Shown: positions 44,528 to 57,300 of the stretch, in pieces
Position numbering within the stretch: the stretch's first letter is position 1
Layout: each line of letters starts with the position of its first letter
NCBI GenBank assembly: GCA_963842575.1
Contig: CAWJGS010000002.1
Location: 124,001 to 188,000 of the forward strand
Reading direction: 5' to 3'
Origin: JACDER01 sp963842575
GTDB lineage: Bacteria; Actinomycetota; Thermoleophilia; Gaiellales; Gaiellaceae
Length of the DNA stretch: 64,000 bases
The notes under the pieces: generated by a model
Told to the model about the DNA's origin: nothing
Databases searched by the model: none
What the model saw: the letters and a program-made list of their open reading frames with translations, nothing else
Position numbers and translations under genes: made by a program

Positions 44528-44647
44528 CGGATGCGCCGGCTGCGAAACGCGCGCGTCGCAAGGACGCAGGGAGCGTTCGTAGCCGGAGGCTACGGGCGCG
44601 ACTGAGGACGCCGCGAGGCGCAGCGTTGCAGCACCCCGGCGCATTCG
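44528..44647. repeat. Long palindromic intergenic repeat, copy 2
   Basis: A 120-bp imperfect palindrome between ispD and the PHP gene. Outer arms begin GCGCCGGCTGC (left, from 44528) and their imperfect complement at 44623-44647. The tip is CGTAGCC-GGA-GGCTACG (44578-44594), inside GCGTTCGTA...TACGGGCGCG, as in copies 1 and 3. Confidence 0.75.
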
Positions 44648-44667
44648 AGATGGGGCCGGAGGGGCCG

Positions 44668-45400
44668 TCACGATAACCAGGACTCGACGAGCTCGAGATC
44701 CTCGGCCGTCGTCACCTTGAGCAGCCGCGGATCTCCCGGGACGACCTTCACGCGGCCGCCTGCGGCCTCGACCAGCGCGGAGCAGTCGCTCGCGCCGGCG
44801 ACGTCGCCTCCGAGCGCGCCCCGCAACACGTCCGCCGTAAAGGCCTGGGGCGTCTGGACGGCGACGAGCTCGTCGCGGTCGAGCGTCTCGGCCACCTCGT
44901 CCCCGCGTACGCGCTTGACCGTGTCGGCCACCGGCAAGCCTGGAACGGCGCCGTCCCAGTGCTCGGCGAGCGGCGCGAGCAGGCGCTCGACGACTCCCTC
45001 CGGAAGCAGCGGGCGTGCCGCATCGTGGACGAGGATCACCACGGCGCCGTCGGGCACCTCGCGCACGCCGGCACGGACGGAATCACCGCGCGTCGCGCCG
45101 CCCGCGACGCACGAGCTCGACCTTCGAACAGCCGAGCTCCTCTGCCAGCAGGATCGCCGGCTCCTCCCACCCGGCCGGAGCGACGACGACGATCTCCTCG
45201 ATCCAGTCGCTCGAGTCGAGCCGCTCCAGGCTCTCGGCCAGCAGTGGACGGTCGCCGAGCTTGGCGAACGCCTTTGGATGCTCCGTGCCGAGCCGCTCCC
45301 CGCGGCCGGCCGCGACGATGACCGCCCAGACGCCGGTACCGCTAGGAGGGTTCGGTGGAATGCTGCTCGTCGTCAGGACGCTCCGCGTGGTTCCAGGCAA
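44668..45400 (-). CDS. ispD: 2-C-methyl-D-erythritol 4-phosphate cytidylyltransferase, frameshifted as read
   Basis: IspD makes CDP-methylerythritol. The N-terminal frame has WAVIVAAGRGERLGTEHPKA (nucleotide loop) and LLAESLERLDSS; near 45090 one extra base shifts the frame and the rest continues with VVILVHDAARPLLPEGVVER, VAVQTPQAFTADVL and GDPRLLKVTTAEDLELVESW. Corrected length is about 230 residues, usual for IspD. The start is uncertain: the frame runs back into the palindromic repeat up to TTG 45400, and the conserved protein begins about 25 residues later without an ATG/GTG. This repeat may have moved next to, or eroded, the native start. Confidence 0.88.
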
Positions 45401-45509
45401 AGCCGCAGGCCGCGTTCGTATCGGGAATACGGGCGCGGTCTGCGGCTGCCGCGTGGGGCCGCGCGGTGCGGCCTGACGGCACAGACCGTATTCCGCCGAA
45501 CCCTCCTAG
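45342..45509. repeat. Long palindromic intergenic repeat, copy 3
   Basis: A 168-bp element between carD and ispD. Outer 20-base arms 45342-45361 and 45490-45509 match at 19 of 20 positions; inner arms GCCGCAGGCCGCG (45402-45414) and its complement (45434-45446) match at 12 of 13. The tip is CGTAT-CGGGA-ATACG. The carD stop codon lies in one outer arm and the ispD N-terminal frame in the other. Confidence 0.8.
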
Positions 45510-46033
45510 GCGCCTGCGCCGACCTTTGCCTTCTTCTTCGTCTTCTTGACGCCGACGCCGGAGAGAACGTCCTCGAGCCAGAGGGCGGCCTCCTCCTCGT
45601 CCATGTCCTTGGCGTACATCAGCTCACTCGAGAGGATCTTCTTCGCCTTCACGAACATCTGCTTCTCGCCCGTGGACAGACCCTTCTCGTGGTCGCGTAG
45701 CGAGAGATTGCGGACGACTTCGGCCAGCTCGAAGATGTCCCCCGTCTTCATCTTGTCGCGGTTGTGCTTGAACCGCCGGTTCCAGTTCTTGGGCATGACT
45801 GTGCCGTTGCCGGTAAGTGCCTTGACCACCTGCTCGACCATCGCCTCGTCGATGACCTTGCGAAGACCGACCTTCTCGACGTTCTCGCAGGGCACGTTGA
45901 CAGTCATGTCGTTGTGCAGGATCTTGATCGTGAGGTATTCGCGCTGCTGGCCGAGCACCTCGCGCTCTTCCTTCTTGACCACGGTTCCAGCACCGTGGTG
46001 GGGGTACACGACCTTGTCGCCGACCTTGTACAA
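45506..46033 (-). CDS. carD: CarD-family transcriptional regulator
   Basis: From TTG 46033, preceded by AAAGGGAGG, the 175-residue protein starts YKVGDKVVYPHHGAGTVV (RNA-polymerase-interacting Tudor-like domain), then EYLTIKILHNDMTVNVPCEN. The C-terminal half is the basic, helical DNA-binding part (KNWNRRFKHNRDKMKTGDIF), with a KKTKKKAK tail. CarD stabilises open complexes at many promoters in actinobacteria. Its promoter and the disA terminator are just upstream. Confidence 0.93.
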   Translation of the reverse strand: MYKVGDKVVYPHHGAGTVVKKEEREVLGQQREYLTIKILHNDMTVNVPCENVEKVGLRKVIDEAMVEQVVKALTGNGTVMPKNWNRRFKHNRDKMKTGDIFELAEVVRNLSLRDHEKGLSTGEKQMFVKAKKILSSELMYAKDMDEEEAALWLEDVLSGVGVKKTKKKAKVGAGA

Positions 46034-46104
46034 GCGACCCTCCCTTTCGCCCGTATTCGCCAAAAACGCCGGCGACTTGTGACACTCGCCGGCGGAACGC
46101 TTCC

Positions 46105-46110
46105 AGTATA
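46105..46110 (-). promoter_or_regulatory. Candidate -10 box for carD
   Basis: TATACT on the minus strand, about 72 bases before the TTG start at 46033. It has no convincing TTGACA-like -35 at 16-18 bases. It lies in an AT-rich stretch after the disA hairpin. Confidence 0.35.
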
Positions 46111-46135
46111 GCTGAAACCGCTTGAAAACGCCATT

Positions 46136-46167
46136 TTTCCAGGGATTTTGGAAGAAATCCCTGGAAA
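46136..46167 (-). terminator. Intrinsic terminator-like hairpin after disA
   Basis: A perfect 13-bp stem (TTTCCAGGGATTT with its complement) and 6-base loop, 8 bases past the disA stop (minus strand), followed by a GGCGTTTTC stretch. It separates disA and carD transcripts. Confidence 0.7.
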
Positions 46168-46174
46168 GCGGCAC

Positions 46175-47275
46175 CTACAACTGGAGGTAACGGTCCACGA
46201 GATTGTGCTCTTGCAGCCGGCGCAACCCCTCGCGGATCTCGCGCGCCCGCGCCTGCCCGACGCCCTCGACCGCCTCGAGCTCGCGGCTGGACGCGCGGAG
46301 GATGGCGTCGAGCCCCTCGAGGTCAGCGACGACGCGGCGTGCGACGTTCTCGGGCAGCCGCGGGATCTGCGAGAGCACGCGCAGCCCCCGCGGAGTCACG
46401 GCGTAGTCGAGTGGATTGACGCTGCGCGGATAGCCGAGCACCTCCGCCAGCTCCTCCGACTCGAGGAGCTCCGGGTACGACAGCTGCCCAAGCCGCTCGA
46501 GGACATCCCCGACGCTCCCCTCGCCGTTCGCAGCCTGGTAGTCGAAGATGACCGCGGTCTTCTCACGCGGCACGTCCACCATCAGCTCTTCGAGCCGGAT
46601 CCGGATCAGACGCCCCTCCGACCCGAGCTCGATGTAGTCGCGCTCGACCACGGCTGCCATCCGCGTGGTCAGCTCCGCTCGCTGCAGGACGACGAGGACG
46701 TCGTCCAGCATGACCGCGTTCTGGAACTCGAGCGCGGTGAGCCGCGTCAGCACCTGCTCGAGCCGCTGCCCGAACGTCTCGACCGTCGCCACGGCCTGGT
46801 TCGTCTTGGCGAGCACGTCGGCGATCGTGTCGAGCTGGTACCGACGCTCGCCCATGAACAGCGTGACGGTCTCGCGCTGCTGCGAGATGGAGATGACGAG
46901 CGCTCCCGTCTGCTTGGCGACGCGCTCCGCGGTGCGGTGCCGCGTCCCCGTCTCGACGGAGGGGATCGCAGGATCGGGCATCAGCTGGACGTTCGCGTTC
47001 GCGAGCGTCTTCAGCTCGGTGTCGACGATGATCGCCCCGTCCATCTTGGCCAGCTCGTACAGGAGCTGCGGCGTGAACGGAAGGTCGAGCCGCATCCCGC
47101 CCGAGAACATGAACTCGAGGTCCGCCCGCTCGCCGATCACGATGAGCGCCCCACTGCGGGAGCGGATGATGTCGTCGATCCCCTGGCGCAGGTCGGTTCC
47201 GGGCGCGACCCGGGCGATCGCGGCCAGCAGCTCGGAGTCGCGCCGCGGGTCCTGTTCGCGCGGCCGGCGATGCAC
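46175..47275 (-). CDS. disA: DNA integrity scanning protein DisA (diadenylate cyclase)
   Basis: A 366-residue protein from GTG 47275. The N-terminal diadenylate-cyclase domain has KMDGAIIVD (catalytic DGA) and SVETGTRHRTAERVAKQT (RHR), then a linker, and a C-terminal helix-hairpin-helix DNA-binding domain (LEAVEGVGQARAREIREGLR). It forms octamers that scan DNA and make c-di-AMP. Next to radA, as in B. subtilis. Confidence 0.95.
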   Translation of the reverse strand: MHRRPREQDPRRDSELLAAIARVAPGTDLRQGIDDIIRSRSGALIVIGERADLEFMFSGGMRLDLPFTPQLLYELAKMDGAIIVDTELKTLANANVQLMPDPAIPSVETGTRHRTAERVAKQTGALVISISQQRETVTLFMGERRYQLDTIADVLAKTNQAVATVETFGQRLEQVLTRLTALEFQNAVMLDDVLVVLQRAELTTRMAAVVERDYIELGSEGRLIRIRLEELMVDVPREKTAVIFDYQAANGEGSVGDVLERLGQLSYPELLESEELAEVLGYPRSVNPLDYAVTPRGLRVLSQIPRLPENVARRVVADLEGLDAILRASSRELEAVEGVGQARAREIREGLRRLQEHNLVDRYLQL

Positions 47276-47303
47276 GCCCGAAGGCGCGCGCGTCCGCTCT
47301 TCC

Positions 47304-48644
47304 CTATGTCTGCCCTCGGTCTTCAACCAGCCCGTGCCTGATCGCTTGCCGGAGGGTCTCCGCCTCCGTCTTGCGAAGTTTGCCACGAAGGCTCGACCCG
47401 GCCGCGACGACCACCTCGGCCAGCCCGAGCTTCCCGCACTCCTCCAGCCGCCGCTCGCCCTGTGTCGCCGGCCGCAGGCGGCCCGTCAGGCCGATCTCGG
47501 CGAACGCGGCCAGCGACTCGCGCACGGGGACGCCCTTTGCCGCCGACGCGATCGCGAGCGCGACCGGCAGATCGGCACCGGGCTCGTCGATCCTGACGCC
47601 GCCGGCGACGTTGACGAAGACGTCGGCCGAGCCGAGCGCAACGCCGGCGTGCCGGGAGAGGACGGCCACGATCATCGCCAGCCGCTTGGGATCGACGCCG
47701 GTCCCGACGCGGCGCGGCATCGCGAGATCCGTCGGCGAGACGAGCGACTGGATCTCGAGCAGAATCGGACGCGTCCCCTCGAGCGCGCACGCGACGGCCG
47801 CGCCCGGGTCGCCGGTCTGCGTCCTCCCGAACAGCTCGGACGGATTGGGCACGCCCTCGAGCCCCGCGCCGGTCATCTCGAACACGCCCAGCTCGTTCGT
47901 GGAGCCAAAACGGTTCTTGACCGCCCGGAGGATGCGGTGCTCGTGGTAGCGGTCGCCCTCGAACTGAAGAACGCAGTCGACCAGATGCTCGAGTACGCGC
48001 GGGCCGGCGACCGAGCCGTCCTTCGTCACATGGCCGACCAGGATGGTCGCGATCCCCGACTCCTTCGCCACGCGCAGCAGCCGCCCGGCCGCCTCGCGCA
48101 CCTGCCCGACCGAGCCGGGGGCCGAGCCGAGCTCGGAGGAGTAGAGCGTCTGCACGGAATCGATCACGCACACTGCGGGCCGCTCCTTCTCCAGCGTCGC
48201 GCAGACCGTCTCGAGCTCCGTTTCGGCCAGGATCTCGACCTTTCCCGCGCCGCCGAGCCGCGCCGCGCGCAGCTTGACCTGCGCGACGGATTCCTCTCCG
48301 GTGACGAGGAGCGTGCGCCGCGCCTCACTCATGGAGCGAAGCGCGGTCAGCAGCAGCGTGGACTTACCGACGCCGGGCTCACCGCCGACAAGGACGAGCG
48401 AGGCGGGAACCAGCCCGCCGCCGAGGACGCGGTCGAGCTCGGGGACGCCGGTCGCGATCCGCTCGGCCTCGTCGACCTCGACGTCCACGAGCCGCAGGAG
48501 CGGCCGTGCCGCCGCCTTCCCGGCGGGCTCGGGGGCCTCCTCCGCAAGCGTCCCGAACGAGCCGCACCCGGGGCACTTTCCGAACCAGCGCCCGGCGGAA
48601 TATCCGCACTCCGCGCACGCATACACCACCGCAGCCTTGGCCAT
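47304..48644 (-). CDS. radA: DNA repair protein RadA
   Basis: A 446-residue protein: N-terminal Zn finger (CAECGYSAGRWFGKCPGCG), RecA-like domain with Walker A GGEPGVGKSTLLL, the RadA-specific KNRFG (VKNRFGSTNELGVF), and a Lon-protease-like C-terminal domain. It drives branch migration in recombination. Cotranscribed with disA; a 28-base gap separates them. Confidence 0.95.
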   Translation of the reverse strand: MAKAAVVYACAECGYSAGRWFGKCPGCGSFGTLAEEAPEPAGKAAARPLLRLVDVEVDEAERIATGVPELDRVLGGGLVPASLVLVGGEPGVGKSTLLLTALRSMSEARRTLLVTGEESVAQVKLRAARLGGAGKVEILAETELETVCATLEKERPAVCVIDSVQTLYSSELGSAPGSVGQVREAAGRLLRVAKESGIATILVGHVTKDGSVAGPRVLEHLVDCVLQFEGDRYHEHRILRAVKNRFGSTNELGVFEMTGAGLEGVPNPSELFGRTQTGDPGAAVACALEGTRPILLEIQSLVSPTDLAMPRRVGTGVDPKRLAMIVAVLSRHAGVALGSADVFVNVAGGVRIDEPGADLPVALAIASAAKGVPVRESLAAFAEIGLTGRLRPATQGERRLEECGKLGLAEVVVAAGSSLRGKLRKTEAETLRQAIRHGLVEDRGQT

Positions 48645-48691
48645 GCAGCCACCCTATGCCGCCGCCCGGACGCCTTTGTGCCGACTCTGTG

Positions 48692-49606
48692 TCAACCCGC
48701 GAGCTCGGGCTCGGGAGGAGGCGGAGCCCGCCGGCCGAGCGAGGCGATGACCAGCCCGGCGAGGATGCAGGCGGCCCCGACCAGCTGCAGCGCCGACGGG
48801 TACTCGCTCAGGATGAGCGCCGCGAACACCACCGAGCAGACGGGCTGGAGCGTCAGCGAGACCGACGTGACCACGGCCGGCAGCCGCGGGAGCGAGATCG
48901 CGATCAGGAGCCAGCCCAGCACCTGCGAGCTGAGGGCCAGCAGGATCAGCCAGCCCTGCGCCGACCAGCTCGGCGTCCAGTCCAGATCGCCGTTGGCGAG
49001 CCCGATCAGCGCGCAGCCGACCGCGGCGGCGAAGGTCGCGTCCAGCAACGGCCCGGCCGGCCCGATCACTCCCCGCCCGCCCTGGCGCAGCGTCAGCAGG
49101 AAGCCCGAATACATCAGCGCGGTCAGAAGACCGTAGACGGCGCCGAGCCCCGGGTTGGGCCCGTACGCGCCCTGCTCCAGCGCACCCGAGACGAGCACGA
49201 CTCCGATCAGCACGACCGGGATCGACGCCAGCGACGCGTTGCTCGGCCGCTCGCGCAGGAGCACCCAGGCCAGCAGGCCGACCAGCACGACCTGCAGGTT
49301 CCCGAGCACCGTCGCCAGGCCTGCGCCGATGTGCTCGATCGAGGTGTGCCAGAAGACCAGGTCGGCTGCGAAGAACGCGCCCGCGATCCAGGCGAAGTAG
49401 TGGGAGCGCGCCGGCCGCGGCCCGAACTTCTTCCGCTCCCACCACGCGATCAAGAAGAGCGGCGGGAGCGCCCACACGCAGCGGTAGAACGCGCCGGTCG
49501 TGGGCGAGACGTGCGCGAGCTCGAACAGGACGCCCGAGAACGCGATCGCGACCGCCCCGACGAGCACGGTGACCGCCGGCCGGCGCGCGAGGACGGAAAG
49601 CCGCAT
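48692..49606 (-). CDS. EamA-family (DMT) transporter
   Basis: A 304-residue membrane protein with about ten helices in two EamA repeats (VSPTTGAFYRCVWALPPLFL, AADLVFWHTSIEHIGAGLAT, VLGWLLIAISLPRLPAVVTS). The superfamily exports metabolites and amino acids. Substrate unknown. Its 3' end is 47 bases before the radA start. Confidence 0.85.
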   Translation of the reverse strand: MRLSVLARRPAVTVLVGAVAIAFSGVLFELAHVSPTTGAFYRCVWALPPLFLIAWWERKKFGPRPARSHYFAWIAGAFFAADLVFWHTSIEHIGAGLATVLGNLQVVLVGLLAWVLLRERPSNASLASIPVVLIGVVLVSGALEQGAYGPNPGLGAVYGLLTALMYSGFLLTLRQGGRGVIGPAGPLLDATFAAAVGCALIGLANGDLDWTPSWSAQGWLILLALSSQVLGWLLIAISLPRLPAVVTSVSLTLQPVCSVVFAALILSEYPSALQLVGAACILAGLVIASLGRRAPPPPEPELAG

Positions 49607-49696
49607 CCCGGCGTTCTATCGCAGAGGCGGCGATCATCTAGAGCCAGGGCACTAACCGGCGCGGAGTTGGCCAGGCAGCCTCACGTGGCCCGGTAG

Positions 49697-50413
49697 CTAC
49701 GGTCGAAGGTCACCTCTCCCTCCTGCGCGCGTCAGCCATGGCCACAGGCGCGCTGGACGCAGAGCGACCATCGCCATCGTGTTCGCCAGTCGCGGGACCA
49801 TGCGCGCCGCGGCCCTGAGGACCGGATCCACCACCGACGCCGCCGGCACGCGGCCCGGAACGTCGAGGGCGTAGAAGAACCTGAACGAAGGCTCGCCCGT
49901 CGGATCGGCCGACCTGATGACCTTGCGGAACTCGTCCTCCTTCCACCGGTAGATGAAGTTCGGGACCGACGTGTCGTTCACGCCGCCTGCTCGCCCGTCG
50001 TGGGCCGCGACGGCCTCCAGCTCGTACCGCGAAGCGGCGCCGAGCCGGACGGCCGCACGCGTGAGGAGCCCGTCGCGGGCCTCGATCACGAGAATCCCCT
50101 TGCGGGCTACTCGATACATCTCGACCAGCGCGCGATGGGGCGAGGCGCAGTGGTGTAACCCGGCCACGACGATGCAGAAGTCGAAAGAGCCGTCGTCGAG
50201 TTCGAGGTCCTGCGCGTCCTGCCGACTCCACGCGAACGGCGCCATGTCGGCCTCGGCCTCGAGGTTCGAGATGACCACGTCGGTGAACCCGCGGTCCGCG
50301 AGGAGGTCTCGCTCACGCTTCCCGGCGCAGACCGCGAGGACCGAGTCCGACCGCGCAAGCGTCCCGTCGGCGAGAAGCGCATCGGCGACCGACTCGACGA
50401 ATCCCGCCCGCAT
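49697..50413 (-). CDS. SAM-dependent methyltransferase, 238 residues
   Basis: Motifs: SVLAVCAGKRERDLLADRGF (motif I with Cys instead of GxG-type spacing), TDVVISNLEAE, LDDGSFDFCIVVAGLHHCAS and VEMYRVARKGILVIEARDGL. The C-terminal half is long and hydrophobic (VARGVPAASVVDPVL). It belongs to the Methyltransf_11 type; substrate unknown. It is divergent from the GNAT gene. Confidence 0.8.
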   Translation of the reverse strand: MRAGFVESVADALLADGTLARSDSVLAVCAGKRERDLLADRGFTDVVISNLEAEADMAPFAWSRQDAQDLELDDGSFDFCIVVAGLHHCASPHRALVEMYRVARKGILVIEARDGLLTRAAVRLGAASRYELEAVAAHDGRAGGVNDTSVPNFIYRWKEDEFRKVIRSADPTGEPSFRFFYALDVPGRVPAASVVDPVLRAAARMVPRLANTMAMVALRPARLWPWLTRAGGRGDLRP

Positions 50414-50444
50414 GCGCCGAGTGTAGGTTGCCGGAAGACGAGCA

Positions 50445-50963
50445 GTGGACGCTGTGCGCGCACGTGGGACGGTGGAGGTGAGACCGCTGGCGGCGGAGGA
50501 TCTCGACGTGGTCGAGCGGATGCTCGCGCGCTACCCGGGGAAGCACCGCGAGCGGTTGCAGGGCCAGCGCAAGCGCGAGTGCCTCTACCTGATCGCCTGG
50601 GTCGGCGACGAGCCGGTCGGGCACCTGAACCTGCGCCTGCGCGGGCGGAAGCTTCCCGACCGCGCACGCCGGCTACGGGCCGCGCAGATCGAGGACCTCC
50701 GCGTCTCCCGGGCGCACCGCCGGCGCGGGGTCGCCACCGAGCTCATGCAGCGGGCCGCGGAGGCGGCGCAGGCGCACGGGTTCCGGACGATCGGGCTGGG
50801 CGTCGACGTCGGCAACGATCCCGCGCGAGGGCTGTACCGCCAGGAGGGCTACGAGGAATCGGGCCTCGGCCGCTTCGTCGTCTCGTACCCGTATATCGAC
50901 GAGGACGGGGTCGAGCGCCAGGCGCACGAGACGTGCACCTACCTGCTCAAGCGCCTGGCCTGA
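50445..50963 (+). CDS. GNAT-family acetyltransferase, 172 residues
   Basis: GTG 50445. The acetyl-CoA site is LRVSRAHRRRGVATELMQRA (Q/RxxGxG/A-type) followed by GLGVDVGNDPARGLYRQEGY. It is preceded by an acidic N-terminal domain. Substrate unknown. Probably cotranscribed with the YceH-like gene, which starts one base after the stop. Confidence 0.85.
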   Translation: MDAVRARGTVEVRPLAAEDLDVVERMLARYPGKHRERLQGQRKRECLYLIAWVGDEPVGHLNLRLRGRKLPDRARRLRAAQIEDLRVSRAHRRRGVATELMQRAAEAAQAHGFRTIGLGVDVGNDPARGLYRQEGYEESGLGRFVVSYPYIDEDGVERQAHETCTYLLKRLA

Positions 50964-50964
50964 C

Positions 50965-51581
50965 GTGGACGCTGACGCCGTCGAGATCCGCGTCCTCGGC
51001 TGTCTGATCGAGAAGCAGCGGACGACGCCCGAGACCTACCCGCTCTCGCTGAACGCCCTGCGCCTCGCCTGCAACCAGTCCACGAACCGGGACCCAGTGG
51101 TGGACTACGACGAGCACACGATCCGTGAGGGGCTGAACCGTCTCTCGCGCCGCGGGTGGGCTCGGCTCGCGAGTGGGCCCGGGAGCCGTGCTGTGAAGTT
51201 CCGCCACCTTTTCGACGAAGCACTCGGGCTCACGTCCGAGCAGACGGCGGTCCTCGCCGTGCTCATGCTGCGCGGCCCGCAAACGCCCGGGGAGCTCAAG
51301 CAGCGCACGCAGCGGCTGCACGCGTTCGACGGGCTGGACGAGATCGCGCGCGCGCTCGAAGAGCTGATCGAGGGCGACCTCGCGCGCCGGCTCGACCGGC
51401 GTCCGGGCCAGAAGGAGGAGCGCTTCGAGCACCTCCTGTCCGAGGACGACGCGGAAGCGGCGCCGTCTCCGGCGGAGCCGGAACCAGGGCCGCAGCCCGA
51501 CCGGCTCGCCCAGCTCGAGCGCGAAGTCGCAGACCTCCGCCGCGAGGTCGCCCAGCTGCGCGACGAGCTTCGCGGGCCGGG

Positions 51582-51585
<4 letters not shown>
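50965..51585 (+). CDS. DUF480 / YceH-family protein
   Basis: A 206-residue protein beginning VEIRVLGCLIEKQRTTPETY, then NALRLACNQSTNRDPVVDYD and a second winged-helix module (TAVLAVLMLRGPQTPGELKQ). The C-terminal third is a Pro linker and a coiled coil (LAQLEREVADLRREVAQLRD). YceH has no agreed function; a DNA-binding role is suggested by the winged-helix repeat. Converges with clpC with a four-base overlap. Confidence 0.85.
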
Positions 51586-54099
<2,514 letters not shown>

Positions 54100-54212
54100 C
54101 CCCAAGCCTCCTCTCACATCCACCTGGAGGACGGACGGCCGCCCGTCCGCAGGTCGAAGTTCGGCAATCGTAGCGGACGGGTCGGGGGTGCTCGTCGACG
54201 CATGGACCGGTC

Positions 54213-54241
54213 TTGACACTGCGCGGCCGAGAAGACATATG
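54213..54241 (+). promoter_or_regulatory. Candidate promoter for repeat protein A
   Basis: TTGACA, exact consensus, a 17-base spacer, and CATATG as -10 box. It is about 105 bases before TTG 54346 and divergent from clpC. The -35 is perfect and the -10 weak. Confidence 0.5.
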
Positions 54242-54345
54242 GCCGACAGTAGCACGCACCTGCCCGGGCAAATCCGGGTGGTAAAGACGTTCGTACTCCC
54301 CTAGGATCTTCCGCGGGAGGACGGGATGAGCGGCAAGGCGGACGG

Positions 54346-57300
54346 TTGAGGTTGCTCCTTCGCGTCGCGCTCGTGGCGTGCGCGCTGAGCGTCGCGTACG
54401 GGTTCGGCGCGCCCGGAGCAAAGGCGGGCGGACCCTGCGTCGCGCTCAACTTCGGAGATCCGCCGAGCACGGGGTCGATCACTTCCTCCGGTGACGTGGA
54501 TTGCTTCGCCTTCACGGGGGTGGTCGGCGACCGCGTCCGTGTTCGGGTGGCGAAGACGTCCGGGACACTCGGCCCGCTCGTGACCGTCCGGCGTCCGAAT
54601 GCAACGGTCGCCTGCGGCCCCGCAAAGGCCACGACCGTCGAGCTCAACTGCACGGTCAACACGGCAGGCGTGTGGGCGATCAGCGTGGAGGACGCGGCCG
54701 GTACGCACACCGGGAACTACGCGATCGCGATCAACACGCTGAACAGCCCTCACGGCTGTACGGCGCTCACGAACGCCGCCGCGCCGACGACCGCCTCGAT
54801 CGGCTCCGCCGCAGAGATGGACTGCTACACGTTCTCCGGAGGCACGGCGGGCATGATCCGCACTCGGGTCGCCGAGACCTCTGGAGCGCTCGTCGCGCGC
54901 CACGACGTCATCCGCCCCGACGGGACCACGGCCTGTACGGCGACGACGAACGTCGACCTCGACTGTCCCCTCAACTCGGCAGCCACGTACGCGATCTTCG
55001 TCTCGGACAACGCCGGCACCCAGACCGGGAACTACTCGATCGCGATCCGCCGGCTCGACCTGAATACCGGCTGCACGGTGATCAACGTACGGCGCGCGCG
55101 CCGTCGAGCGGGACGATCGGCGCCGCGGCGAAGATGGACTGCTTCCGCTTCACGGGCGCGCCCGGTGAGAACGTTCGGATCGAGTTCGACGGCACCCTTT
55201 CGTTCGGGGCACGAGAGCTCTTCCGGCCGGACGGGACGGAGGTCTCGCCGTGCTGCGTGCTCGACGCGGCCGGCACGCACAGGATCATCGTCGGCTCGTT
55301 CATCGGAACGGGCACCGGGAACTACAGCATCTCGATTCAGCGGCTGAGCAACCCGGTCGGCTGCACGTCGATCGCCTTCGGCGACCCTCCGGCGAGCGGA
55401 GCGGTCTCGGGCCTCGCCGACATGGACTGCGTCACCTTCACCGGTAGCCTCGGCGACGCGATCGACATCCACACAGTGTCGGTGGACGTGGCCGAGATCG
55501 ATCTGCAGCTGTACGACCCCAGCGGGCAGTTCATTTGTTCCACGACCGTCGGCGCGCAGGAAGGCGATAACAGGTCCTGCAGGCTGACCACGGACGGACA
55601 GCAGACGATCGTCCTCACCTCGCCGGATGCGCCCGCGAGCTACCGGCTCGCGATCCAGCGGCTCAACGGCCCCGTCGGCTGCTCAGACCTCGACTTCACC
55701 GGTATCTCGACCCTTGGCACGCTCGGCTTCGCGGAGATGGACTGCTACACCTTCGACGCCGTGGCCGGCGACACGATGCGCCTGCGCCACGCAAAGACGG
55801 GCGGGAACTTCACTCCGATCTTCGTGCTCGCCGATCCGGACGGAGGATCCCTCTCCTCCGAGTGCACGCAATCGGCCGCCGAGCTGAATTGCTCGCTCGG
55901 CGCAACCGGCACCTACACGGTCCTCGTGCTCGACAGCTCATCGTCCGGGGGCGGCTCCGGGACCTACGCGATCGCCCTCCAGCGTCCCAACAATCCGGGC
56001 AACTGCACGTCGCTCAGCTTCGGCGCCGCACCCGTCGCCGCCTCCATCGGCCAGCCCGCCGAGATGGACTGTTTCCGCTTCAGCGGCGCGCCCGCCGACC
56101 GCATCCAGATGGCCGTGGCGGTGGCGACGGGGGCGACGCTCTCCCGTGACGTGGACGTCTTCGCACCGGAAGGCGGGCTCATCTGCAGCGCCCCCTCGGC
56201 TCCGTGCTTCCTCGAGAACGCGGGCATGCACACCATCCTGGTGGACGACTCGAACGGCGCCGGGACCGGCAGCTACGGGATCGCCGTCCAGCGCCTGAAC
56301 AATCCACCGGGCCCGAGCTGTACCGCGCTCTCCTTCGGAGCGGCGCCCACGAGCGCCTCCATCGGCGCGGCCGGCGAGATGGACTGTTACTGCGTTCTCC
56401 GGCTCGGTCGGCGCGCTGGTCAGGGTCCGGCTCGTGACCACGTCCGGAGGCCTCTCAGCGTCCAGCGAGATCGTGCAGACCGATGGGACGCTGGTGTGCC
56501 AGCCCGGCACGGCGCTCGACTTCACCTGCGCGACGGACGTGAACGGCCAGCACCGGATCATCGTGAGCGACGACGCCTTCGGCCCGGACACGGGCAACTA
56601 CTCGATTGCGGTCCAGCGACTCAGCGCGCCGAACAACTGTGTTGCGCTCGACGTACGGCGGCGCACCGGTGAGCGGCTCGATCTCGGGAGCGGCAGAGAT
56701 GGACTGCTTCACCTTCACGGGGGCGGCGGGGGATCGCGTCCGCCTGCACGTTCTGGACGGGCCGGTCGACCGGCACGCGGAGATCGTCCGTCAGAACGGC
56801 ACGACCCTCTGCTCGGGTCTCGACAGCACCTTCTCCGGCACCGAGCTGACCTGCCGTCTCGATACGAGCGGAACCACCAGGATCATCTTCGACAGTGCGT
56901 CGGGGTTGCTGACAGGCGGATACACGATCGCCATCCAGCGCCTGAACACCGGGGCCGGCTGTACTCCCGTGGCCTTCGGGGCTCCACCGGCGACGGGAAC
57001 GCTCTCGGCCGCGGGCGAGCTCGACTGCTTCACGTTCAGCGCCGTGTCCGGCGACCGGATTCTGCTGCGCTCCGCGGCGACCAGCCCGCTGTTCGTACAG
57101 ACCGAGCTCTTCCAGCCGAACGGCACGTTGGCTACCTGCAGCGGGTGCCCCGTCGACGGGACCGGTACGTTCACCGTCCTCGTTCGCAGCGGCGGCGCGT
57201 TCGACACCGGCGACTACTCGCTCTCGGTCCAACGCTTGAACAACCCGGTCGGTTGCACGCCGATCGCGTACGGCGGCGTCCCGGCGACCGGGTCTATCGC

